From contig NZ_JACBNX010000020.1 in NCBI RefSeq assembly GCF_013403875.1, forward strand, positions 1-64,000: a stretch of DNA of 64,000 bases. Direction: 5' to 3'. The notes beneath the pieces were generated by a model. That model ran no database searches and was not told the origin of the DNA. It was given only the letters and a program-made list of their open reading frames with translations. Each line of letters opens with the position of its first letter. Within the stretch, counting starts at the first letter, position 1. Source of the stretch: Burkholderia guangdongensis. Lineage in GTDB: Bacteria > Pseudomonadota > Gammaproteobacteria > Burkholderiales > Burkholderiaceae. Positions 53,364 through 62,628 of this stretch are shown here, in pieces. A program made the position numbers and the translations under genes.

Positions 53364-53899
53364 CGGCGACCGCGCTGCCGGACGTCAAGATCATCGAACC
53401 GAAGGTGTTCGGCGATGCGCGCGGTTTCTTCTTCGAAAGCTTCAACGCGCGGGAATTCGCGAACGAAATCGGCGTGGATGTGGAGTTCGTGCAGGACAAC
53501 CATTCGCGTTCGTCGCGCGGCGTGCTGCGCGGGTTGCATTATCAGATCGAGCATGCGCAGGGCAAGCTCGTGCGGGTCGTGCAGGGGGAGGTGTTCGATG
53601 TGGCGGTGGATTTGCGCCGCGGCTCGCCGACGTTCGGCAAATGGGCGGGTGTTGCGCTATCGGCCGACAATCGCCGGCAATTGTGGGTACCGCCGGGCTT
53701 TGCGCATGGTTTCGTCGTCGTGTCCGAATCCGCCGAGCTGCTGTACAAGACGACCGACTACTGGTTCCCCGAGCATGAGCGTGTGCTGCTGTGGTCCGAT
53801 CCCGCTCTCGGCATCGACTGGCCGATCGAAACCGAACCCGTGCTCGCGGTGAAGGACGCGGCGGGCAAGCCGCTCGTCGAGGCCGATACCTATGCGTGA
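53348..53899 (+). CDS. rmlC: dTDP-4-dehydrorhamnose 3,5-epimerase
   Basis: The product has 183 residues. Cupin fold with FGDARGFFFESFN, DNHSRSSRGVLRGLHYQ (catalytic His) and LWVPPGFAHGFVVVSE. Overlaps rmlA and rmlD, so the four rml genes are tightly coupled. Confidence 0.97.
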   Translation: MAITVTATALPDVKIIEPKVFGDARGFFFESFNAREFANEIGVDVEFVQDNHSRSSRGVLRGLHYQIEHAQGKLVRVVQGEVFDVAVDLRRGSPTFGKWAGVALSADNRRQLWVPPGFAHGFVVVSESAELLYKTTDYWFPEHERVLLWSDPALGIDWPIETEPVLAVKDAAGKPLVEADTYA

Positions 53900-54788
53900 T
53901 ACGCCGCCCATCGTCGTGACCGGCGCGAACGGGCAGGTCGGGTTCGAGCTCGTGCGCGCGCTTCAGGGGCTCGCGCCGATCGTCGCGCTCGATCGGCATG
54001 GGCTCGATCTCGCGGATCTCGACTCGATTCGCCGCGTCGTGCGCGATATCGGTCCCGCGGTGATCGTGAACGCCGCCGCGTACACGGCCGTCGATCGTGC
54101 GGAATCCGAAGAGGCGCTCGCGCGGCGCATCAACGGCGATGCGCCGGGGGTGCTGGCCGAAGAGGCGAAGCGCATCGACGCATTGCTCGTGCACTATTCG
54201 ACCGACTACGTGTTCGACGGCTGCGGCGATGCGCCATTCCGTGAAGACGATCCGACGGGGCCGCTGAACGCGTACGGCCGAACCAAGCTCGCGGGCGAGC
54301 AGGCGGTGGCCGCGGTTGGCGGCGAGCATCTGATGTTTCGGACGAGCTGGGTGTACAGCGCGACCGGACGCAATTTTCTGACGACGATGTTGCGTCTCGC
54401 GCGGGAGCGCCGCGAACTGAATGTCGTCGCGGATCAGATCGGTGCGCCGACCTGGAGTTGCACCATTGCCGCGCTGACCGCGCATGTCGTCGCGCGATAT
54501 TGTGCCGATCGCGTGGAGGCGCGCGATTGGTGGCGCCAGCATCGGGGCATTTATCATCTGACGAATGCCGGGGAGACGTCGTGGTGCGATTTTGCGCAGA
54601 CGATATTCGCTGCAACAAATTGTAAGGACGTCGAGGTGCGTCCGATTACCAGCGATCAGTATCCGACCCCGGCGACGCGGCCGCACAATTCGAGGCTGTC
54701 CAATGACAAGCTGTTCGACGTGTTCGGGCTGAGGGCGCCGGATTGGCGGGAGGGGTTGGCGCGGTGTCTGCGAGATCCGAGGACCTGA
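53892..54788 (+). CDS. rmlD: dTDP-4-dehydrorhamnose reductase
   Basis: The product has 298 residues. IVVTGANGQVGFELVRAL is the NAD(P)H site, VNAAAYTAVDRAE and HYSTDYVFDG follow, and the YGRTKLAGE motif holds the catalytic Tyr/Lys. Final step of dTDP-L-rhamnose formation. Overlaps rmlC by 8 bp. Confidence 0.96.
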   Translation: MRDTPPIVVTGANGQVGFELVRALQGLAPIVALDRHGLDLADLDSIRRVVRDIGPAVIVNAAAYTAVDRAESEEALARRINGDAPGVLAEEAKRIDALLVHYSTDYVFDGCGDAPFREDDPTGPLNAYGRTKLAGEQAVAAVGGEHLMFRTSWVYSATGRNFLTTMLRLARERRELNVVADQIGAPTWSCTIAALTAHVVARYCADRVEARDWWRQHRGIYHLTNAGETSWCDFAQTIFAATNCKDVEVRPITSDQYPTPATRPHNSRLSNDKLFDVFGLRAPDWREGLARCLRDPRT

Positions 54789-54952
54789 CTCTTCCGCCGC
54801 CCGATTGGGGGCTGTGTGGCGGCTCCGCTGGCGGCAAGTAACTTTTTCTGACAGATTGAGCGGGCTGCTCAGGATAAGATTGCGGCTTTTGTCGAGGCGC
54901 GCCCTGACACCGAACGACGTGCGTTGGCCGCGGTTCGGGTTCGGTTCGCCGG

Positions 54953-54958
54953 TATAAT
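54953..54958 (+). promoter_or_regulatory. TATAAT -10 box upstream of wzm
   Basis: A perfect TATAAT lies 31 bp before the GTG start at 54990. Potential -35 hexamers nearby (TTGGCC at 54924, TTCGGG at 54934) are not well spaced. Suggests a separate transcript for the export and glycosyltransferase genes. Confidence 0.45.
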
Positions 54959-54989
54959 CACGGGCCAATTATTTCTTGAGCAGCCGAGA

Positions 54990-55778
54990 GTGAATTATTC
55001 GAGTGCAGTAAAGGACATCAGGGGAGGATGGCATCAGCGGTCGCTCTGGCTTGCGCTCGGCATGCTGGACATCCGCCAGCGCTACCGACGCTCGCTACTC
55101 GGGCCGTTCTGGCTGACCATCAGCATGGGCGTGATGATCGGTGCGATGGGCCCGCTCTACGGCACACTGTTCGGTTACAACCCGTCCGCGTTCATTCCCC
55201 ACCTCGCGCTCGGGCTGATCTTCTGGGGCTTCATTGCCGGCCAGATTTCCGATTTCGGCGAAGCGTTCTCCGCGTCGACCCACTATCTGAGGCAGATGGA
55301 GTTGCCGCTGTCCCTGTTTGTGTTCCGGGTCATGTATCGGCACTCGCTGATATTCGCACACAACATCATCGTTTTCGTGGTCGTCTGGGCCGTGTTGCCC
55401 GTGCACCTGAACTGGAGCGTGCTGTATTTCCCGCTCGCGGCGGTGATCGTGCTTGCGAACCTGTTCTGGATCGGCTGCGCCACCGCGATTTTCTGCACGC
55501 GGTTCCGTGACATGCAGCCCGTGATAGGAAACCTCGTGCAGGTGCTGTTCTTCGTTACGCCGATCATCTGGAAAGCTGAACAGTTACCGATGGCGCGTCA
55601 GCACCTGATACACGCCAATCCATTTTTCTATTTGCTCGAGCTGCTGCGAGAGCCGCTGCTCGGCGTCGCGCCGGACGGGTACATCTGGGTGCGCGCGATT
55701 GCGATGGCCGTGATCGGCAACGTGCTTGCGATGCTCGTGCTGAATCGATACCGGCATCGCGTCACGTACTGGCTGTAA
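54990..55778 (+). CDS. wzm: O-polysaccharide ABC exporter permease Wzm
   Basis: The product has 262 residues with six hydrophobic segments (for example FIPHLALGLIFWGFIAGQI and HSLIFAHNIIVFVVVWAVL). It has the ABC-2 exporter pattern RYRRSLLGPFWLTISMGVMIG and LVQVLFFVTPIIWK. GTG 54990 is chosen because a -10 box lies just upstream and the N-terminus then matches Wzm length. Forms the exporter with Wzt. Confidence 0.93.
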   Translation: MNYSSAVKDIRGGWHQRSLWLALGMLDIRQRYRRSLLGPFWLTISMGVMIGAMGPLYGTLFGYNPSAFIPHLALGLIFWGFIAGQISDFGEAFSASTHYLRQMELPLSLFVFRVMYRHSLIFAHNIIVFVVVWAVLPVHLNWSVLYFPLAAVIVLANLFWIGCATAIFCTRFRDMQPVIGNLVQVLFFVTPIIWKAEQLPMARQHLIHANPFFYLLELLREPLLGVAPDGYIWVRAIAMAVIGNVLAMLVLNRYRHRVTYWL

Positions 55779-55791
55779 GAGGGGACGTCAT

Positions 55792-56499
55792 ATGCATATT
55801 TCACTGGAAAACGTGACGGTCCGGTTCCCGATCTACGACGCGCGCGCACGATCGTTCAAGCGGACCGTGATGTCCGCCGCGAGCGGCGGGCGGTTTGTGG
55901 CGGCACAATCGAGCAAGCTCACGATCGTCGAAGCGCTGCGCGACATCAATCTCGACATCCACGAAGGCGAGCGCGTCGCGCTCATCGGTGGCAACGGAGC
56001 CGGCAAGACCACGCTGCTGCGTGTGCTCGCCGGCGTCTATACCCCCGAGCAGGGCAAGATCAGCGTTCAGGGGCGCATTACCAGTCTGCTGGATTCGATG
56101 CTAGGGATGGACGGCGAGTCGACCGGTTACGAGAACATGTACCTGCGCGGGCTGTTCCTCGGCCTCAAGCCGAAGCAGATCGACGAGCTCGCGGACGAGA
56201 TCGCCGATTTCAGCGAGCTCGGTCACTTTCTCGATATGCCGGTACGGACGTATTCGTCCGGCATGACGTTGCGGCTCGCATTCTCGATCTCGACGGTCAT
56301 CAAGCCCGAGATTCTGCTGATGGACGAGTGGATGAGCGTCGGCGACGCGCATTTCAAGGAGAAGGCCGAGGAACGGCTCGAGAAGTTCGTCGGCGATGCC
56401 GGCATTCTCGTCATCGCGACTCACGACCAGGGGCTCGTGGATCGGCTGGCCACGAAGCGCGTGACACTCGAACATGGCTCGATTGTGTCGGTGATGTGA
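55792..56499 (+). CDS. wzt: O-polysaccharide ABC exporter ATPase Wzt (short form)
   Basis: The product has 235 residues. Walker A GGNGAGKTT (about 68-76), the signature region RTYSSGMTLRLAFS, Walker B EILLMDEW and switch His in ATHDQ. It lacks the C-terminal carbohydrate-binding domain of Wzt proteins that recognise a capped chain end, so chain length must be set differently. 13 bp after wzm. Confidence 0.94.
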   Translation: MHISLENVTVRFPIYDARARSFKRTVMSAASGGRFVAAQSSKLTIVEALRDINLDIHEGERVALIGGNGAGKTTLLRVLAGVYTPEQGKISVQGRITSLLDSMLGMDGESTGYENMYLRGLFLGLKPKQIDELADEIADFSELGHFLDMPVRTYSSGMTLRLAFSISTVIKPEILLMDEWMSVGDAHFKEKAEERLEKFVGDAGILVIATHDQGLVDRLATKRVTLEHGSIVSVM

Positions 56500-56761
56500 A
56501 GGAGTCTGCCGGAAAAGCACCCAAAAGTTCACAAATTGACGCTGTCATGAGCCCTTTGTTAGTATCGTCCGCGTTCCCGGACAAGTACTTAGCCGTCGGC
56601 GCGTGCGGATTGCGCAGGGCCAGCCGGCCCGGATACAGATCGATGGGCCGGAGTGGGCGTGTCGGACGATGCGGGAATCAAATATCCCACATTCGATCAT
56701 ACGTCGTATCTTTCGAAAAACTGTCACTCGTCTTTGACGACAGTTTCATCAAGAGTAAATC
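56500..56761 (+). promoter_or_regulatory. 262-bp gap before glf with 5' hairpin
   Basis: AT-richer. An interrupted hairpin (AAACTG 56718-56723 with CAGTTT 56741-56746, plus inner TCGTC / GACGA) lies 15 bp before the glf start. No recognisable JUMPStart/ops element. A promoter is likely here but not resolved. Confidence 0.4.
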
Positions 56762-57913
56762 ATGCAAAAGATTGGTATTGTCGGTGCCGGTTTTTCAGGT
56801 GCCGTGATTGCGTATCGCCTCGCCGCGCAGGGCTATTCGGTCGACGTGTTCGACAGCCGTCCGCATGTCGCGGGCAACTGCCACTCGGAGCGCGATGCCG
56901 ACACTGGCGTGATGGTGCACGTCTATGGTCCGCATATCTTCCACACGAGCAACGAGCGTGTCTGGAACTTCGTCAACGAATTCGACGAATTTATGCCGTT
57001 CGTGAACCGCGTGAAGGCGATCGTCAAAGGGCGCGTGTACACGCTGCCGATCTCGCTGCTGACGATCAACCAGTTCTTCGGCAAGACGTTCTCTCCAGCC
57101 GAGGCGCGCGAATTCATGGAATCGATTGGTGACAAGTCGATCGTCGAGCCGCGGACATTCGAAGAGCAGGCGCTGCGCTTCGTTGGTCGTGAGTTATACG
57201 AAGCATTCTTCTACGGCTACACGAAGAAGCAGTGGGGCATGGAACCGTCGCAACTGCCTGCGAGTATCCTGAAGCGTCTGCCGGTCCGCTTCAACTACGA
57301 CGACAATTACTACAACAGCGCGTTCCAGGGTATGCCGAAGAACGGCTACACGTACATCGTCGAGAAGTTGCTCGACCACCCGAACATCCGCGTGCATCTG
57401 AACGCGCGTTTCGATCGCAAGATGGCGGCTGATTACGACCACGTGTTCTACAGTGGCCCGATCGACGGCTGGTTCGGGTTCACCGAAGGCCGTCTTGGCT
57501 ATCGCACGCTCGACTTCGTCACGGAGCGCCACGACGGTGACTATCAGGGCAACGCGGTGATCAACTACTGCGACGCCGAAGTGCCGTGGACCCGCATCTC
57601 TGAGCACAAGCACTTCTCTCCGTGGGAATCGCACGAGCGCACGCTGATCTTCAAGGAGCACAGCCGTCTGTGCGGCGAAAACGACGTACCGTACTACCCG
57701 ATCCGCCTCGCCGACGAGAAGACGCTGCTCGCACGCTATATCGACATCGCGAAGAAGGAAGAAAAGATCACGTTCATCGGTCGCCTCGGCACGTATCGCT
57801 ATCTCGACATGCACGTGACGATTCAGGAAGCGCTGGAGACGGCCGACCGTTTCCTCGCGGCACGCGACAAGGGCGAAGCGATGCCCGCGTTTGTCGTGGA
57901 CCCGTTGCAATGA
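56762..57913 (+). CDS. glf: UDP-galactopyranose mutase
   Basis: The product has 383 residues. FAD-binding GIVGAGFSGAVIAYRLA, then DSRPHVAGNCHSERD, YGPHIFHTSN and the family blocks FFYGYTKKQWGM and RFNYDDNYYN. It makes UDP-galactofuranose, the donor for the following transferases. The stop overlaps the next start (ATGA). Confidence 0.97.
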   Translation: MQKIGIVGAGFSGAVIAYRLAAQGYSVDVFDSRPHVAGNCHSERDADTGVMVHVYGPHIFHTSNERVWNFVNEFDEFMPFVNRVKAIVKGRVYTLPISLLTINQFFGKTFSPAEAREFMESIGDKSIVEPRTFEEQALRFVGRELYEAFFYGYTKKQWGMEPSQLPASILKRLPVRFNYDDNYYNSAFQGMPKNGYTYIVEKLLDHPNIRVHLNARFDRKMAADYDHVFYSGPIDGWFGFTEGRLGYRTLDFVTERHDGDYQGNAVINYCDAEVPWTRISEHKHFSPWESHERTLIFKEHSRLCGENDVPYYPIRLADEKTLLARYIDIAKKEEKITFIGRLGTYRYLDMHVTIQEALETADRFLAARDKGEAMPAFVVDPLQ

Positions 57914-58764
57914 ACATAACGGCTGTCGTCGTCACGCGAGATCGGCCACGTCTGCTCGAACAGACGCTCGATGCGTTGGCGGCACAGTCGTCCCCCCTGA
58001 CATCTGTCATCGTCGTCGACAACGCGAGCGGGGACGAAACGCGTCGGGTGCTCGCACGACGAGCGGACGTCGTAGTTCATCGGCTCGAGGAGAACACTGG
58101 CGGGGCGGGGGGGTTTGCGACAGGGGTGAACCTCTCGCTTGGATCGAATGCCGACTGGATCTGGTTGCTTGACGACGACGCGGTACCCCGGGTCGATGCG
58201 CTAGAGCGCCTCGTCGACGTACTGCCACGCGCGGGTGCGAAAGTCGGTGCGGTTTGTTCGGCGGTTCATGAGTTCGGCGCGCTTGCGTTAATGCATCGGC
58301 GTTATTTCGATCCTTCCACGCTGCGTGAGCCGATCATTCCGCCGAGCGAGTACGACAATCAGCTCGTGAAAATCGATACGGGTTCATTCGTCGGTTTCCT
58401 GCTGAACGCGGAAGCGGCGAAAGCAGTCGGTTTGCCTAACCGCCATTTCTTTCTCGCATACGACGACACCGAGTATTCGCTGCGCCTTGGCGCCGCGGGC
58501 TGGTCGATCTGGCTGGCGCCGATCAGCGCCATCGACCATTGCCGGACGGTGGAAGGCCGGATGCGGCGTGGACCGTTTGGCCCCAAGCACTACTACAACC
58601 TGCGCAATCAGCTTGCGGTATTTCGGCGATACGGCCATGCGCCGTCGTGGCGGCTGTGGATCCCGATTGCGAAGTTCGGGGCGCTCGCGGTGCGGGATCA
58701 TCGGGTCGAGTCGGTCAGGCTCTGGTGGCGGGCCGTGCGGGATAGCCACATGAACGTGCTTTGA
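57910..58764 (+). CDS. GT2 glycosyltransferase, GlfT1-like
   Basis: The product has 284 residues. GT-A start ITAVVVTRDRPRLLEQTLDAL, VIVVDNASGDETR, and the metal site WLLDDDAVP (Asp88-90). NTGGAGGFATGV is a motif shared with galactofuranosyl- and rhamnosyltransferases of the GlfT1/WbbL group. Size and context fit an initiating galactofuranosyltransferase; specificity is inferred. Coupled to glf by a 4-bp overlap. Confidence 0.82.
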   Translation: MNITAVVVTRDRPRLLEQTLDALAAQSSPLTSVIVVDNASGDETRRVLARRADVVVHRLEENTGGAGGFATGVNLSLGSNADWIWLLDDDAVPRVDALERLVDVLPRAGAKVGAVCSAVHEFGALALMHRRYFDPSTLREPIIPPSEYDNQLVKIDTGSFVGFLLNAEAAKAVGLPNRHFFLAYDDTEYSLRLGAAGWSIWLAPISAIDHCRTVEGRMRRGPFGPKHYYNLRNQLAVFRRYGHAPSWRLWIPIAKFGALAVRDHRVESVRLWWRAVRDSHMNVL

Positions 58765-58883
58765 TTTGAGCAGCGCTAGACCGACCCCGATGTCTACTGA
58801 GATCACGCACGATCGAAGACGGGCAAATCTCGGGCCGGGGCGCGCGATGAGCGAGCTGCCGAGCAGCGAAAATAAGGAAATCG

Positions 58884-60650
58884 ATGGCGACTGTAATTCA
58901 GAATCTGGTCATGCCGAATCTTGCTTTCGGCGTTCCGCCGGAAATGTATGTCCGGGCGGAGAACCGGGCCTGCATCCGGTATAACGACGGAAGCATCCGG
59001 TTCGAAAAAGGGGGCATCGCCCGCTTTGATACGTACTTCAACGGTGTTACCGTTGATCGTTATCGAGAGCATTGCGAAATCCGCGATTTGTTCTTGTCAC
59101 TGACCGGCATCGGCCAATTCGTCATTCGCTTCGCACTGCATCGCGCGGGATTTGCGAATCGGGTCCTCTACGAGCAGCAGGTAACCCTCAGCGCCGGGTC
59201 GCCGGCCGAGATCGATATGCCGTTTTGGTCGGGGCTCGATGGCGGCATCCTGTATTTCTGCATTGAGGCCCTGGATGAAGGTGAGATCTCCGGTGGCTAT
59301 TTCGGGACGCAGACGGAACCTAGGACCGATGTAAAGCTGGGGATAGTCATCACGCATTTCGATCGGAAGCGATATGTGTTGCCGGCGATCAAGCGAATCC
59401 GTGAGCAGTTGCTGAATGATGCGGCGTTTCGCGGAAAGATCGAATTGGTCGTGGTGGACAATTCGCAGAACATCGAGCCGTCCGAAGCACAAGGCGTGAC
59501 GCTCCTGCCGAACAAGAATCTAGGCGGATCCGGTGGCTTCACGCGCGGTTTGCTGCATTTGAAGGATGATGGCTCCTTCACCCATTGTCTGTTCATGGAC
59601 GACGATGCGTCGTGCGAGGTCGAGTCGATCAAGCGCGCCTACGTGCTTCTGTCGTACGCGAAGACGCCCAAATTTGCAGTTGCGGGTGCGCTGCTGCGAG
59701 AAATCGAGACCTTCCGCTTATTCGAGAAAGGCGCGCGATTCGACGGAGTGTGCCATCCATTGAAGAGTGGACTGGACATGCGTTCACCGGAACAACTGGT
59801 GTATGCGGAGCACCGGAAAGAGCGGGATCCCAACTACGGAGCCTGGTGGTTCTTCGCATACGCGCTTGAGGATGTCCAATATTTGCCGTTTCCGTTCTTC
59901 GTACGCGGCGATGACATCATGTTCTCGCTGCTGAACAAATTCAACATCATGACGATGAATGGGATTTGTTGCTGGGGGGAGGACTTTGGATTGAAGAGCG
60001 GTCCGTTGCCGATCTATCTCGATGTACGCAGCCTCCTGATGCAGAGAATCACGCATGGCGGTTGCAGCCTGACGTCGACGGTCAAGATGCTCGTGGCCTT
60101 CTTCTTCTTTGCGGTGTTTTCATACAACTACGCGACTGCAAAGGCGGTATGCAAGGCGATCGGTGATTTCTGCAAGGGTGAAAAATTCTGGCTGGAAAAC
60201 ATGGATACGGTGGACATTCGCCGAGAGGTTGGGGCATTGACCCCGTCGGAAAAGATGTCTGCGCTGGATCGTGCGACCTACGCGTTGGACGAGTCCGATC
60301 TCGTGATCGAAGGCCGATTTCGAACTTTTGTTCGCCTGCTCAGCTTGAATGGATTCCTGCTGCCGCGCTTTTTGCTTAAAGACGCAACGGTCTTTCAGCA
60401 GAAAGGGTTTCGAGGAACGCTGCGCCAGGTGTTTCGCTACAAATCTGTTTTTTACCAGTACCAACCCACCGGCGTAGGCTACATTGCGCATCACGACAAG
60501 ACCGAATTCGTTCGGTCGCTCGCAGAGTTCATCAAAGTAATGACCAAATTCGCGCGGTCGTACGGGCGGTTGCGAGCGGAATATCAGGCAGCGCTCCCGA
60601 AGCTGACCAGCGAAAAATTCTGGCGAGATGTCTACGGGACAACCGATTGA
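58884..60650 (+). CDS. GlfT2-like galactofuranosyltransferase (paralogue 1)
   Basis: The product has 588 residues. The N-terminal beta-rich domain (about 1-145) matches the layout of mycobacterial GlfT2, including GGIARFDTYFNGVTVDRY. The GT-A domain starts KLGIVITHFDRKRYV, with DNSQNI, NKNLGGSGGFTRG, metal-binding FMDDDASCE (Asp239-241) and the acceptor-side motifs FFVRGDD (338-344) and WGED (364-367). The C-terminal helical part may be membrane-associated. Predicted to polymerise Galf using UDP-Galf. Lower GC than the core genes. Confidence 0.85.
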   Translation: MATVIQNLVMPNLAFGVPPEMYVRAENRACIRYNDGSIRFEKGGIARFDTYFNGVTVDRYREHCEIRDLFLSLTGIGQFVIRFALHRAGFANRVLYEQQVTLSAGSPAEIDMPFWSGLDGGILYFCIEALDEGEISGGYFGTQTEPRTDVKLGIVITHFDRKRYVLPAIKRIREQLLNDAAFRGKIELVVVDNSQNIEPSEAQGVTLLPNKNLGGSGGFTRGLLHLKDDGSFTHCLFMDDDASCEVESIKRAYVLLSYAKTPKFAVAGALLREIETFRLFEKGARFDGVCHPLKSGLDMRSPEQLVYAEHRKERDPNYGAWWFFAYALEDVQYLPFPFFVRGDDIMFSLLNKFNIMTMNGICCWGEDFGLKSGPLPIYLDVRSLLMQRITHGGCSLTSTVKMLVAFFFFAVFSYNYATAKAVCKAIGDFCKGEKFWLENMDTVDIRREVGALTPSEKMSALDRATYALDESDLVIEGRFRTFVRLLSLNGFLLPRFLLKDATVFQQKGFRGTLRQVFRYKSVFYQYQPTGVGYIAHHDKTEFVRSLAEFIKVMTKFARSYGRLRAEYQAALPKLTSEKFWRDVYGTTD

Positions 60651-60780
60651 TCTAGCGTTTGCGCATCGACAAGATGATGTCGATCAACGGCGCATCGACG
60701 GCGATCCGGGTGACGCGAAGCCGCCCGGATTTTTGCAATGCGCTGGCCGGAAGGCTCGTTGCTGACGTACCAGAGGATGC

Positions 60781-62583
60781 ATGGATAAGGGAAGCGGTTC
60801 TGCGCATTCGTGTGGAAATCCATTGTTGCATGTCGTACAGACCATCACGTTGTCCCGGCAGCTATCGGGCATCGACGTTGATCTATATGTTCGTGCGGGC
60901 AATGAACTGGTACATCCGTTGCGAGACGAACACGGCATCACGTTCGAGGCCGGCGGGATTGCTACGTTCGACACGTATTTCAATGCACTGACCGTCGCTC
61001 CATGGAAGAAGTATGGCCGCCTGGACGACCTTCATCTGGTGCTGTTCGGCCACGGTCGATATCTGATCAGATTCGGGGTCCACAGGCTGGGCCGAGAGCC
61101 GCTCTGGATGGACGAGCAGGCGATCGATGTGGACGGCGGTATCCAATTGCAGATTCCGGTGTGGCCTGATCTGTCAGACGGAATTTTATTTTTTGCGCTT
61201 GAGAGCCTGACGCACGGGCGTATCGAAGGCGGTCATTTCGCGACATCGACCGAACCTCGACCGCACACCAAGCTTGGCATTGTGATCACGCATTTCAATC
61301 GCAAGGAATACGTGATCCCGGCGATCGCGCGTATTCGGAGCGAACTGCTGTCCGATCCGCTTTATCGCGGGAAAATCGATCTTGCCGTCATCGACAATTC
61401 GAGTAGTATCGAGCCGTCAGAAGCGGCGGGCGTGACAGTTATTCCGAATCGAAACGTTGGTGGTTCCGGTGGTTTCGCGAGGGGATTGCTGCACTTTGCG
61501 GATGAAGGGACTTTTACGCACTGCCTGTTCATGGATGACGACGCATCGTGTGAGATCGAGTCGATCCGGCGTGCGTATCATCTGCTGTCGTTCTGTCCGC
61601 CAGAGGCTCGCGTCGCGATTGCTGGCAGCCTGATGCGTGAGCGTGCGCCGTCGGTGTTGCACGAGAAAGGGGGAAGCTACGAGGCAGGAAATTGGATACC
61701 CGTCGGTAAAGGCCTCGACATGCGCAATGTGCGGGACCTGCTCGAAGCCGAGTATGGAACGAAGTCTCCCAATTTCGGTGCGTGGTGGTTTTTCGCATTT
61801 CCGATACGCGCGGTGCGGCATTATCCGTTTCCGTTCTTTGTACGTGGCGACGACGCCTTATTTTCCCTTCAGAACGAGTTCGAGTTGGTGACGCTGAACG
61901 GCATCGGGTGCTGGGGGGAGGATTTCGAGTTGAAGGACGGAACGTTTACCCGTTACTTCGGTTTCCGAGGCACATCGGTCGTCGCTTTACTGACATTATC
62001 CGAGCGGTGCATCACCTGGACGATCTTTCGTCAATTTACGCGATGGTGTCTCACGGCACTGTTTTCGTACAACTATGCGTCGTCGCAAGCAGTGTGCTGT
62101 GCGATGCGTGACGTACTGAGTGGCCCGCAATTTTTTATCGACAATGTCGACACGTCGACTGTAAGAGCGCAACTCGCGCGGATCGACAGCGCGGAACGTG
62201 CGCGCTCGGTTGCCGAACTATCGGAGGCTGTCGATTATCCTGCCGCCGTAACCGAGCGTCCGTCACAGACGCTGCTGCGCTGGCTGACGTTGAATGGGCT
62301 GCTGTTGCCAAATGCGTTGATGAAGGATCGGACGGTAGTACAGAAGAAGGCTTATCGGGCATCGTTCCGACAGGTGTTCCGGTATCGCGCTATCCAGTAC
62401 GAGGACGATCGCCTTGGTGTGATCAAGGTCGCGCCGCACGACAAGCGTGCCATTATTGCCGGTTTGGGGCGGTACGCGGCGATCAGCATTCGGGTGTTGT
62501 TGAAGACAAGATCGGTTCAGCACGCATACCGCGCGAACGTTGACAGAATGACAAGTGAACGATTCTGGCGGGAACACGGTTGA
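60781..62583 (+). CDS. GlfT2-like galactofuranosyltransferase (paralogue 2)
   Basis: The product has 600 residues with the same architecture as its upstream paralogue. The beta domain has GGIATFDTYFNALTVAPW, GT-A has KLGIVITHFNRKEYVIPAI, NRNVGGSGGFARG and FMDDDASCEIES (Asp252-254), and later FFVRGDDALFS and GCWGEDFELKDG. All motif residues are kept, so both copies are probably active. They may add alternate linkages or act on different acceptors. A GAGG site precedes ATG. Confidence 0.85.
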   Translation: MDKGSGSAHSCGNPLLHVVQTITLSRQLSGIDVDLYVRAGNELVHPLRDEHGITFEAGGIATFDTYFNALTVAPWKKYGRLDDLHLVLFGHGRYLIRFGVHRLGREPLWMDEQAIDVDGGIQLQIPVWPDLSDGILFFALESLTHGRIEGGHFATSTEPRPHTKLGIVITHFNRKEYVIPAIARIRSELLSDPLYRGKIDLAVIDNSSSIEPSEAAGVTVIPNRNVGGSGGFARGLLHFADEGTFTHCLFMDDDASCEIESIRRAYHLLSFCPPEARVAIAGSLMRERAPSVLHEKGGSYEAGNWIPVGKGLDMRNVRDLLEAEYGTKSPNFGAWWFFAFPIRAVRHYPFPFFVRGDDALFSLQNEFELVTLNGIGCWGEDFELKDGTFTRYFGFRGTSVVALLTLSERCITWTIFRQFTRWCLTALFSYNYASSQAVCCAMRDVLSGPQFFIDNVDTSTVRAQLARIDSAERARSVAELSEAVDYPAAVTERPSQTLLRWLTLNGLLLPNALMKDRTVVQKKAYRASFRQVFRYRAIQYEDDRLGVIKVAPHDKRAIIAGLGRYAAISIRVLLKTRSVQHAYRANVDRMTSERFWREHG

Positions 62584-62628
62584 AGCCCGTATTGTTGGGG
62601 GCATGATTTATTTTTAATTGGGGGGAGT

